Shown here in pieces: positions 11,001 to 20,751 of a DNA stretch of 64,000 bases. Positions within the stretch are counted from its first letter, which is position 1; every line of letters starts with the position of its first letter. Both the position numbers and the translations under genes were made by a program. The notes under the pieces were generated by a model, which did not search any database, was not told where the DNA came from, and was given only the letters and a program-made list of their open reading frames with translations. The stretch comes from Apiotrichum sp. Y4204 (lineage: Eukaryota > Basidiomycota > Tremellomycetes > Trichosporonales > Trichosporonaceae), in NCBI GenBank assembly GCA_025531455.1, contig JAMYHL010000069.1, positions 303,849 through 367,848 of the forward strand, written 5' to 3'.

Positions 11001-12764
11001 CGATCTGGAACACGTAGAACGGATGGAGCACCTCGTCCATGAGGAGCGTGCCAATCGACTTTCCAGCAATGTCAATTGAGTTGATACCCATGAGCACCTT
11101 GCGCTGCTCGCGGGTACCTGAAGCGAGGCCATTCGCCACGGAGCGCGTCGACGTCCACTTGGGATCGCGCCAGTCGCGAATCATCGCCCATTGTCCAGTG
11201 GCCGGGTTAAGGGCGAAGCGGGTGTAGCGGTACTCCATGACTTTCAGGATGCCGAGCTTCTCTTCAGTCGTTACGTGACCCTGCTCGACATCACCATTCC
11301 GCTGCTCGGCACGCAGCGAGCTAGCGCGTGTAGATGCTGCGAGTGACTCGGTCCGGGAGGCGGGAACGGGGCTGTGCGGGAAGACGGTCGAGAGCGGGTA
11401 TGGGTACTGAATGATCTGGAGAGGAATAATGTGAATGTCGCCGTACGGAGTTTCGACCATCAGCCACGCGCCTTCCTTTGCGTCCTCGAATGCAGTTTCG
11501 CGGCCACAGAAGCGAATCCAAATCATGGGCATCCAGCGGCCAACAAGACCAAGAATACCCAAGGTGAGAATACACCCGATCCACCAGAGCACATTCCGGA
11601 AGGGGTCGGTCCTGTATCCTGTAAAGCGAATGGAGAGGTCCTCGTCTGGGAGCAGAATCGTCTGCTTGCTGGGGCTGGCGCTCAGGTCAAACTCCTTGGG
11701 CTCCTGGAGCGCGGCCGAGTCGCCAAAGATTCCATCGCCGAGCACAGGGACAAGGGGGAGATGCGGCGAGTCGGGCGGCGACTGCGGTGGCAGCGAAGTG
11801 TCATCCGCAAAGGACGAGGTGTACGACACCGCATCTTCGTCTCCCCGGTGATATCCCCAAGAGTCTCCCGATGAGGAGGGAGTCGCGCTCCGCTCACCGT
11901 ACCATTCTCCAGAGTGGCGCGATTCGCCCGACCGCTGCGAGTCGCGGGACCAACGACGGTGGCCCATGAGCCCGCTCTCCTCCTCCTCCGGCGACCCCCG
12001 AGGCATGCCGATAAAGCTCGCGAGGCGACCGAGCACAGAGGCCGGACGCGCGGGAGAGGTAGCAATATCGTCCTCATCCTCCCGCCGTCCGTAGTCGTCC
12101 CTGTCCCTGCGGCCAAAGTAGTCCACGCTCGAGTCGCGGTGCCGGCGGTCAATGCTCGAGTCGCGGTGTCGGCGAGAGACGCTCGAGTCACGGTGTCGGC
12201 GCGAGAGGCTCTGGCGCGAGATGGACTGGTGCCTCGCAAGCCGCGAGCGGTACGGCGAAGACGGCTCTCCCTCGTCTTCGGAATCCGCCATGAACACGTT
12301 GGATGCACCTGGTGACTGGGGCATGCCACCCACATCGAACGATGGGCGGTGCCAAATGCCCGAACTAGAGCGGAACGACGCCATCGAGCTGCGCCGCGAT
12401 CCGCCAGGCCCATGCCACCGCGTGCGCGTCACCGACGACGGCGTGATACCTAGCATCAGCACAGCAGCTGCCGCGTGCTGTACTCACCGCCGTCCATTTG
12501 GATGAGCGACCCCGAGATCGAGTCGCCCTCGCCGGGGGGGTTCTCCTTGTCGCGCTGCGCAATGGCAATTGCGATCGCTTGGTCCGTCGCACCGTCCGTC
12601 CAGTCTTCGGGACGCGTGCGGCTGCGGCCGGGGATGTCCCTGCCACCATCGTTGCCATCTCCGCCATCTCCGGCGGCTCCTCCACTGTGTTCCTGCGCGT
12701 CGCGATCATCGCGGTCATCGCGGTCGTGAACGTCCGCGGGACCGGGGTCGTCGAGCTTCGGCAT
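8059..12764 (-). CDS. YPK9: P5B-type ATPase, Ypk9/ATP13A2 family
   Basis: P-type ATPase of the P5B class; relatives sit in vacuolar/lysosomal membranes and move polyamines or affect metal and cation tolerance. Two exons, 12764-12488 and 12449-8059, joined over a 38-nt intron; 1555 aa. The class-defining TM4 motif PPALPAT is at about residues 818-824 (P5A enzymes have PPELP). The phosphorylated Asp is at 863 in DKTGTLT, the actuator TGES near 676-679, and the hinge GDGAND near 1250-1255. Ten or so membrane segments are visible. The N-terminal 240 residues are an extra polar extension, rich in Arg, Asp and Ser, with three tandem RRHRDSS units. The start at 12764 is the first ATG of the open exon 1; later ATGs in exon 2 would lose only the extension. 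A TATA-like box lies about 100 bp upstream. Confidence 0.95.
12128..12211 (-). repeat. Three 27-bp tandem repeats coding RRHRDSS units
   Basis: Within the 5' part of YPK9 the hexamer CTCGAG recurs at 12128, 12155 and 12182, exactly 27 bp apart. The repeat encodes three nine-residue units of the form RRHRDSSV(S/D). In-frame tandem duplication explains it. The RxxS context makes each unit a possible basophilic-kinase site. Confidence 0.85.
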
Positions 12765-12862
12765 GGCGTCTTTCTTGAGGGGGCGGAGGGGGATAGCGCA
12801 GTCTCGGTGGTGGCTCAGCTTGCCAAATGTCGAATGGGGGGAGGGGGGGATGTCAAGGGGGG

Positions 12863-12871
12863 TTTATAAAA
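12863..12871 (-). promoter_or_regulatory. TATA-like box upstream of YPK9
   Basis: Read on the minus strand the sequence is TTTTATAAA, about 100 bp before the YPK9 ATG at 12764. It is flanked by runs of C on that strand. Called on motif and distance only. Confidence 0.45.
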
Positions 12872-14658
12872 GTGGGTGGATTGCTCTGCTGGGTAGCCGC
12901 TCCCTGAGGGTTGGATGCATTCTGCGGGTGGAGTCGCCGGCGTTTGGCGGCCGCGGGCTGCTGGTACAGAGCACAGAGCGATGACGCGCGTTTTGACCCA
13001 CCGTACAGTAATCGGAGCCGGGAACACTCTAGCTCCAGGCTGGCCAGGAGGGGATCTCAACAATGTAATACACGTCATTTTAACCTCTGGTATGTACGGC
13101 TCGAAATGACGTCGCCGCCCAGTTGGCATGGTTAAACGATGTCGCGGGGGATTGATTACCTTTGATCGTAATAGTTTCCTTGCCGCTGATAGACGAACGT
13201 GATAACCACCCAGACAAGCTGCTGTATCCGCCTCGAGGCCTAGCTCCATCAGATCAATAGGAGCTAGGCCTCGAGGACTCGAGCCTCGAGCTTCGAGAGT
13301 GGGGATAGGACTAGCGGAACGTAGAGGGCCCAGAAGGGGCAGAGCCAAGCGAATCTGACAGCGGACAAGCCATCGATACACCGTCATTTCATGCAGTGCA
13401 ACCACCGGACAAAGAGCCATTTGGTGGTGGGACCCAGTTTGGAGAGGGGGACCTGTGCATCGTCTCCGGCATCCTTGTTGTTGATACTCGGATTGCTGCA
13501 TTGTCGGTTGAATCAAGACCACTCCGGACTCACTCACGAGAAATCCGAGGGTCACTATACCGCCACCTGAATGTTCAGAGGCTGGTGCGCGGAGCTCAGC
13601 ACAAGTTCACGGTTCGGTCGATGGAGGCAAAGATTGACCAGTCACGGAGGGAGTGAGGATATCAACAGCGAGAGGTAAACATGAACCCGTCGGTCTGCAT
13701 GATAGGATGGATTCTCTTACATGTCCTGCAGCAACACACTTACCTTGTTTCTAGATCTGAGCGAGCATCCAAGCCGCAGTATTGTTTTGATCTTTTGAAC
13801 TGAGGTACTGAGGGCGCGAGACACGAAACGAGCCCAACACACCCAATATTGCATCATCGTGTAAGCCATATAGCTTAATGCGATTAGACTACCTCAAAAT
13901 CTGATTCCAGCCAATAGGCGTTGTTTACGAGATCGGGGACAGACAGTCGAGTGATCAACATTTTCTATACTTTCAGCAACCCAACACGCGAAGTCATGAT
14001 ATCTCATGTTCTTGCTGCTGCCAAACCCAAAAGTCAGCGTAGCGAAGTCTCACGACACGGCAGTCCTACTGGGTTTCTGACCCGCTGATTCCAGTAGAAA
14101 TCAGAGGCACAATAGCTATGTCAGTCATGAAACTGGCAAATTGCGTGTCTGGTGTCCCACCTGTGGTCAGTCCTCGCCCTCCAGCAAGATCCTCAGCCTG
14201 CGCGCAAGTCTGTTGCCACATATTCTTCTCGAGATCTCGAGGCTCCACTTCGCAATTTCTGCCCTTATACTCTCTACCCCCTATGCACATCGTCAGAGAC
14301 TTGCACTTGTAGACCATTCATGTAGTCAGCTTTCAGGAGGTCGTGCGGCTCAGTGCTGGCCAAGCTGGCCTGCAGGGGATTCTGCACATGTACGGTCCAG
14401 AGATCCAGAGCGAATGCGTTTGGACCTGTTTGTGCACGGACTGCATGTGGTGACTCCCAGTCCGCAGTACGGCGGTTGCAAGCCCCCAGTTTTGTGTTAC
14501 GTAACCTCAAGCTCTGAGTACAATTTTCACCGTTTCTGCGCCACACTCGGAAATATGGCAATTTTGCAAAAACTCCGTTACAATTAGAGCCAGCAAGCGC
14601 ACAGCCAGGGCGGGCCACAACTGGCCACATAATGGCGGCCACCCAGGAGCAGACGACC
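12872..14658. other. Intergenic region between divergent YPK9 and eS6
   Basis: About 1.8 kb between the 5' ends of YPK9 (-) and eS6 (+). The only clear structure is a perfect 17-bp inverted repeat at 13231-13276. Short open frames here are not conserved and show no domain. From 13.7 kb on the sequence is less GC-rich than the genes. Confidence 0.6.
13231..13276. repeat. Perfect 17-bp inverted repeat with 12-nt loop
   Basis: The left arm CCTCGAGGCCTAGCTCC (13231-13247) is the exact reverse complement of the right arm (13260-13276), with a 12-base AT-rich spacer. Each arm contains the smaller palindromes CTCGAG and AGGCCT. It could form a strong hairpin in RNA or a cruciform in DNA. It lies about 470 bp upstream of the YPK9 start. 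Confidence 0.9.
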
Positions 14659-14672
14659 GCTGGCGGCTGGCG
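14659..14672 (+). promoter_or_regulatory. Candidate ribosomal-protein promoter element (eS6)
   Basis: GCTGGCGGCTGGCG, 239 bp before the eS6 ATG. The same 14-mer stands 146 bp before the uS15 ATG (17290-17303). Both genes also carry CACCAAAAAA close to the start codon (14813-14822 here). Identity in two co-regulated genes is the only evidence. Confidence 0.45.
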
Positions 14673-14897
14673 TGGTGCTGGCTGCCAGCGTACTCGGCCT
14701 GTCCCACCGTAGCGGCTGGCTCACTGTACCACTGCACCACCGCAGCGCCGCAGGGACCCAGTTTGGCCTCACCGTCCATCTCGTAGAACTCACCTCAAGA
14801 CCACGTCCTCCCCACCAAAAAAGTCCTCGACGCTGCCTTCGCCGACGGCCACGACAACCGCTCCGACACCGAAGACAACCGTATCTAGGCCATCATC

Positions 14898-16095
14898 ATG
14901 AAGTTGAACGGTGCGTTGCGGCCCGCAGACGACTTGCGCGACGGTTTTGCTGACTTTTGCAGTTGCCAACCCCGCCACTGGCGCGCAGAAGCTCTTCGAC
15001 ATTGAGGACGAGAAGAAGGTGTAAGTCGCGGCGGGCGGGATAGAAGAAGGCAGGGAGCGGAGATGGCAGTGAAGCATGAGCGGGATGCTGACATTGTGCG
15101 CTTTGATTGTCGAATCGTCCACCGAACCGTTGTATGAAACCTCGAATCGAATCGTTACCGCGCGTTTTTCATTTACAGCCGTTGCTTCTACGGCCTCCAG
15201 ATGTCGGAGGAGTGCCCCGCCGACTCCCTCGGTGACGAGTGGAAGGGCTACGTTTTCCGCATCACCGGTTAGTGTCGAATTTCGAGGCGCGCGACAAGAA
15301 TGGCTGGGAGGTGGAAGGCTGGACTCCGGACGGAGAGGAGAGGATTGAAGCGGCGGCGGAGAGGATGTTGGCGGGCGTGATTGGAAGGAGTCGGGGTTGC
15401 CGCTGCGCAAAGGATCGTGGAACGTCGCGCGCCTCGGAGTATCGATGTTCGTGTGATGGTGCTGACAGTGCAGGCGGTAACGACAAGCAGGGTTTCCCCA
15501 TGAAGCAGGGTGTCCTCCTTGACCACCGTACCCGCCTCCTCCTCTCGGCCGGCCACTCGTGCTACCGCCCCCGCCGTGACGGTGAGCGCAAGCGCAAGTC
15601 CGTCCGTGGCTGCATTGTCGGCAACGACGTGAGTAGCCGTTTGCTGCAGCCTGTGCTGCACGTGAATCCGCGTGGCGATGGTCTAACCGTGTACAGATCC
15701 AGGTCCTTTCGCTCGTCATCGTCAAGCAGGGCGAGCAGGACATCCCCGGCCTCACCGACGTGATCATCCCCAAGCGCCTTGCCCCCAAGCGCGCCACCAA
15801 GATCCGCCGCTTCTTCAACCTCACCAAGGAGGACGACGTCCGTGCTTACGTTGTTCGCCGTGAGGTCACCACCAAGTCTGGCAAGACCTACACCAAGGCC
15901 CCCAAGATCCAGCGCCTTGTCACCCCCCAGCGTCTCCAGCGCAAGCGTCACATCCAGTCGCTCAAGAAGCGCCGCACCGAGGCCCAGAAGGAGATCAAGG
16001 CCGAGTACGAGGTCGCCGTCGCCAAGCACACCGCCGAGCGCAAGGCCGCCTACGCCGCCCACCGTGCCGCCAAGAAGGCCACCAAGTCTGCTTAA
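14898..16095 (+). CDS. RPS6: 40S ribosomal protein eS6
   Basis: Small-subunit ribosomal protein eS6, a classical target of TOR/S6-kinase signalling. Exons 14898-14910, 14963-15020, 15179-15267, 15474-15628 and 15697-16095 give 237 aa. Diagnostic blocks: [54 protein letters not shown] and [11 protein letters not shown]. The first intron follows only 13 coding bases, as is common for ribosomal protein genes. Introns 2 and 3 (158 and 206 nt) are long for this genome. The C-terminus is odd: it ends [11 protein letters not shown] and lacks the RRxSS phosphorylation motif known from yeast and animals. It is in tandem with uS15, 1.3 kb downstream, and shares promoter elements with it. Confidence 0.98.
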
Positions 16096-17289
16096 ACAGG
16101 CACCAGCCCGAGTGGAAAGGTGTAGCCATGGTTTCATTGTTCTGCTCATCGCCAATGGATTGGAGACGATGCATTGGCTGTATTCACTGAGAGCATAGCA
16201 TGCAAGGGTTTTGGATTCGGCACCACACAAGCCGAGCGGCGTCGCCAAAGGTGCTCCGACGCCGGTCTCGGCGTCGGTGTCGGTGCCGGTGTGGATCCGC
16301 TCGGCGTCAAGACTGCCCGTTCCGTTTGAGCCACCCAACGGACTAACATTGTTGCAGATCCCTGAGTGTGTCCTGGGGCGTTCATACATACAGTTTGGAC
16401 GGGAGCAAAAAGTGTGACAGGTGGAAGCTGGACGGCCAATTAGTCCCGCCCGTGCCTGATTTTTGACCTTTTTGGGTGGCGATTCGCGATTGTTGTGAAG
16501 GGGAGGTGTAATGTTGGGATCGTTGGGGATGTCTAGCTTGCTAGTGATCTCAGGTGATCCATCACTCAAGAGGCAGTTGATGATCGATGGGATCCATGGA
16601 GATGGTAAAGGATCGAGGATGAGAGCAGTTGTTCTGTGATACGCTGTTCTGTGATACACGTCAGTTAGCCCAATTAACGGTGGGCTACAACGAGGGAGTC
16701 CTGTGATTGGAACTGCATCATGTATTCTGTCCTTAAACGTCTACTGTTTCGTCGTAGATGGGCTTCAAGGTGCATCACGCAGCAGTGAAACTAGCAGTAG
16801 TCGGTGGGACCTTGACCTCGGACGGCGGGGATCGAGAGAATATTGCAAGGCTCGACCAATCCAATTGCGCAAGTGGTAGCTTTTGATCCCAACGTAGCTC
16901 GAAACCTGTCTTGTTTGCATCACATTGTGGTTGGCTTCCGCTTCACATCGGTACAGACGAGATGCACCATGGACGTGATCCAAGAGAGTCTCAATCTCAT
17001 TATCTCAAGCGCTTATCGCATCGACGCGATCCAGCTATTCAGATGGCTGTCGATATGCATCGATCAGGGAAGATCGAGCGTGTGCGCAGTGCTGGCCGAG
17101 GCCGCTGGGCTGGGACGCGCGGAACGCATATGACCATCACGCGACCATTATGCCATTCCGCCACAAGTTCAAAACTCCGTCAAAAACGCCGTCTTCCCTT
17201 CCAAAATCACCACCAATTTTCAGGACACTGAGCCCTGGCCCGCATGTATACAGTGAGTCTGTCTGGCTGGCGCCTGCCCCACCGCTGGT
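16096..17289. other. Intergenic region between eS6 and uS15
   Basis: 1.2 kb from the eS6 stop to the uS15 promoter. It should hold the eS6 terminator. I see no coding exon and no RNA gene. Confidence 0.6.
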
Positions 17290-17303
17290 GCTGGCGGCTG
17301 GCG
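17290..17303 (+). promoter_or_regulatory. Candidate ribosomal-protein promoter element (uS15)
   Basis: GCTGGCGGCTGGCG, identical to the element before eS6, 146 bp ahead of the uS15 ATG and within a longer run of GCTGGC-like units. A CACCAAAAAAA run follows at 17413-17423, just before the ATG. Confidence 0.45.
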
Positions 17304-17435
17304 GCTCGTTACTCTGCTGCTGGCTGTTGCTTCGCCCTGGCTGCACACTCACTGGTGGATCCAACTGTCAAGCTACCTACAGCTTTTCTCTCAACCGTCA
17401 AGTCACCGACACCACCAAAAAAACACTTAGCCAAA

Positions 17436-18176
17436 ATGGGTCGTGTAAGTCTCGGGCGCTGCATGCTGCGCAGGACGTCGTGCTGACAGGACACAGATGC
17501 ACAGCCACGGAGTACGTATCAATCGCGAAAACGGAGGAGTGGGAGGGAGATTGGCGGACAATCTGCGCGTGCAGGCGAAACGGTTCTGTGTCGAATTCAT
17601 CTGCGCGCGTTGAGGTGTGCCAGAGGAAGGAGAAGCGAGATGGGACCGATGAGCAGGAGCTAACCTCGGTGTAGAAGGGTATGTCGGCTTCGGCCCTTCC
17701 CTACGTTCGCGCGCAGCCTTCGTGGTCGAAGGCCACCGCCGAGGACGTCTCCGCCCAGATCTTCAAGCTTGCCCGTCGCGGTCTCTCGCCCTCGCAGATC
17801 GGTGTCATCCTCCGTGACTCGCACGGCATCCCCCAGGTCAAGTGGGTCACCGGCAACAAGATCCTCCGTATCCTCAAGTCGAACGGTGAGTGACCGAAGC
17901 AGTTCCTGGTGGTGGAACCATGGCTTTCCAAATTTGTTCGCATTCTAATCTCCAGGCCTCGCCCCCTCGATCCCCGAGGACCTCTACCACCTCGTCAAGA
18001 AGGCCGTCCAGGTCCGCAAGCACCTCGAGCGCAACCGTGCCGACCGTGACGCCAAGTTCCGCATGATTCTTGTCGAGTCGCGTATCCACCGTCTTGCCCG
18101 CTACTACATCCGCAAGCAGCAGCTCCCTCCTACCTTCAAGTACGAGGCCGCCACTGCCTCGACCCTTGTTGCCTAA
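17436..18176 (+). CDS. RPS13: 40S ribosomal protein uS15 (Rps13)
   Basis: Small-subunit ribosomal protein uS15, which binds the central domain of 18S rRNA. Four exons, 17436-17444, 17497-17511, 17675-17885 and 17956-18176, give 151 aa, the usual eukaryotic length. The first two exons code only MGR and MHSHG. The body is canonical: [67 protein letters not shown] and the terminus TASTLVA. Introns are 52, 163 and 70 nt. Tiny first exons followed by a longer intron are typical of ribosomal protein genes. The start is fixed by the MGRMH opening of the family. Confidence 0.98.
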
Positions 18177-20751
18177 GCGTTGCTGCCTTTGCAGCAGTGT
18201 GCCGGTCGACTTGGTTGCCATTGTGATGGTTTGGGAATCCCATGTCTCATGGTTCTCGTGTATGTCTATACGCAGGGATGAATCTTTCATCACACTGGCG
18301 CTGCTGGTCCTAGCGTACGTGCGGCCTCTGAGCCGCACACCGACATACGGTAATCGTACTGTCGTCTTTTCTCTCCTGTTGCCTTGCGTCGCTACTAACT
18401 ACTCACAGCCACTTGCTCGCCGAGCCACCGCGATCCGACGACACTTGAAGAGCGTGTACCAACGTTATGACTCGCGATGTCCGAGGCGCGGTGTGGCTTT
18501 TACTGATCTGCTGTAGTGGGATGTGATTGTTTTTTTAGTGGTTCCTTTTGCTGTTTGCCAGCGGTCTGCCTTCGTCTCGTGGGCCCATGCTTCATGGCAC
18601 TGTTGTGTTCGTTACCGTGCCACTCTTTCTTCTCTGCCGACAAGTTGGTTCAGATCTCCAGTATTGATGGCTTACTAAGGATGGTTCTGTCGCATGAAGC
18701 GGAGCTCTTGTCGTGCTTCGGTGAGACCTTTAGCTTCTTACCACCAGGCACCAAGTTCAGTCACTACTCCGTGCTTGGTTCAACGTGTCAGCGTTATGGT
18801 CCGTAATCGAGCCACTATCCATCATGCTCGGGAACTTGCGGTCTGGGCGGACACTCGTACAAAGCATCATTGATCATTGAGCTTGTGAGCATGAAGTTGT
18901 TACAGTCGCGAATCACCTGTTTCACAGCTCAGACAACACACGAGGCGCAGCACGGCATGAGATCTCGAGATAAATACACCAGAACGACGATTCATACGTG
19001 ACACGCCAGGCTATTGTTATCGCTAGAGGAATTGCCTATGAATCTTATGAACATGCATTCACTACATATCTCCTCGCGTATGAGACACCCAAAAGTAAAG
19101 GAATAAATAAAAACAACTAAGAAAAAAAAAAAAAAAAAAAAAAAAAAACCCCTATGAAGTTGACGAGCTCATTTACAGTCGCTGAGGTACACCGGAAGGG
19201 GAAGATAGCTGGTCACCCTTGCCGCCAGATATTTCCGGGATATAGTCCCCGCGTGCTCGTCGTTGCCTCTGTTCGTCGCTCGTCCCTCGTCTTGTCCGAC
19301 TGCTCTCGGGTCCGAGACTGATGACCACTGCCACCATGTTGTGGCGTTCGTGGAAAGCACATTTTGGGAGTCCTCCTGTCCTGCAGTGACAGTCAGCCCA
19401 GCTTCACGCACCAACGTACCCCTGACAAAGAGGGTGGGCTGCTGCGCTGCACCTTGACTCATGGTGCTAATCCGGAACTGACGGTGCAGTCCTTGAAGTG
19501 AAATCATATGTCTGACTTTATCATTCTATCCGCAGGACTCCGAGCGGTCGGACAAGTTATTAAACCCTGCAAAAGGTCGAGGAGTTCACGCTGAACGGAT
19601 TCTGGGAACTGAAAAAACCCAACGTTCTTCATCTACCATTGACTAGTTGTCTCACGCTGTTTTTTTTTTTGGACCGGCTGTTGAGGTCAGTGTCTGGCAT
19701 TCGAGTGATCTCTGTGGTAAAACTCAGAAGGAGACCGATGAACGGAAGTTTGGGACCGGGCTTGCAGTTGCTTTGCCGCGTAGACGCCGGGCACTACTCC
19801 CTCCCGTTGGTTACGTCTGACGGACCAGCAACCTCGTCGAGGAATGCAAAAGATATGCAGAAACTCGTTTCGCCAAATCGAGCCGCGGAAGCGAACCGGT
19901 TTGCCCTAGCACTCAAGCGACTTTGAGCGCTGGCTGATGAGCGACTGTGAGTTACATATGGAGCGCCTTGACAGCCAAGACGTAATTTCGTCGCGCCGTC
20001 GACTCAGTGATTTTCTGCCCTCCTCATATCAAGGGGCCGAGGACAGCAGGTAATCGTAAAATTGGGCTCGGCGACCCACCTTCCAGCTTCTCACAACTCA
20101 ACTCAATCATCCTCCAGATCCGTCAGACATGTGTATCCTCATCCTGAGTGTGGACATATCTGGAGTGCCGTCTTTTTTAAGTTGCTGCGGAACGGTCGCT
20201 CGTTCATCGTCCGCACTGCACAGGCGGTTTCAAAACAGGCAATGAGATCCCAGTCTTTTGTCGTACGTACACCGACACCAAGACTACACGAGAAGAATCT
20301 CGTCGAGATACAGGCAGTCTGTGCGAGTCGTTAGCTCTGCAGAGGTAAGTCCTTCCCGGGGTTATTTGAAACTGTTAGCAGCCTGCAAGACAGTGCCAAA
20401 CAAATTTGCCTTTAGGAACGATAAGAATTAGGCCAGGAGTCAGGAGCATTGTGTTGCCGGTATGATTTTGACCTGGGGTTGAGCAATCTAAGGTCCACAA
20501 CAATCTTCAGTAGATGAAGTATGTAGATGCTGTGTCTGTAACTTGCGAGACAGCGCTGTGGGTGAACGGCGATGACTTCCATGACAAAGGTGTTGGGGGG
20601 CTCGCCGCCGTTGGCGGAGACGACGGCATGTCCGCGAGTTCCAGCATCGTTGGAGGTGTCGGTCAGGGGAAACGTCACAACAGCACCGCGAAGGCATTCC
20701 AAGCGATCAGGCAAGTGTCGCAACCACATCTTCCACCTCAATCACCACATC
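18177..20751. other. Gene-free stretch with a genomic poly(A) tract
   Basis: 2.6 kb between uS15 and the HEATR5 gene on the same strand. No exon is supported. The notable content is AATAAATAAA at 19102-19111 followed by 27 A at 19122-19148, and an 11-T run near 19660. Up to 18.5 kb the sequence is T-rich and may be uS15 trailer. Confidence 0.6.
19122..19148 (+). repeat. 27-nt A tract preceded by AATAAA
   Basis: An uninterrupted run of 27 A. AATAAA lies 20 nt before it, in the order seen at the 3' end of a polyadenylated transcript. The octamer CCTATGAA occurs both at 19035-19042 and at 19151-19158, flanking the segment. Confidence 0.8.

Noticed and set aside
15021..15473. Possible intron-encoded snoRNA in the long eS6 introns
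   Set aside because: No C box (RTGATGA) with a matching D box and terminal stem. The CTGAC near each 3' end is better read as the branch point.
14790..16659. Two long minus-strand frames (345 and 365 codons) across the eS6 gene
   Set aside because: They are antisense shadows of the well-conserved eS6 exons, produced by the third-position GC bias, and show no family of their own.
17512..17674. Possible snoRNA in the 163-nt uS15 intron
   Set aside because: One GATGAG-like match lies 25 nt from the acceptor, without a D box or flanking stem.
20514..20751. In-frame extension upstream of the HEATR5 ATG at 20752
   Set aside because: The frame is open back to 20572, but the upstream residues are not family-like. 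MSERDSNAL lies directly before the HEAT region.
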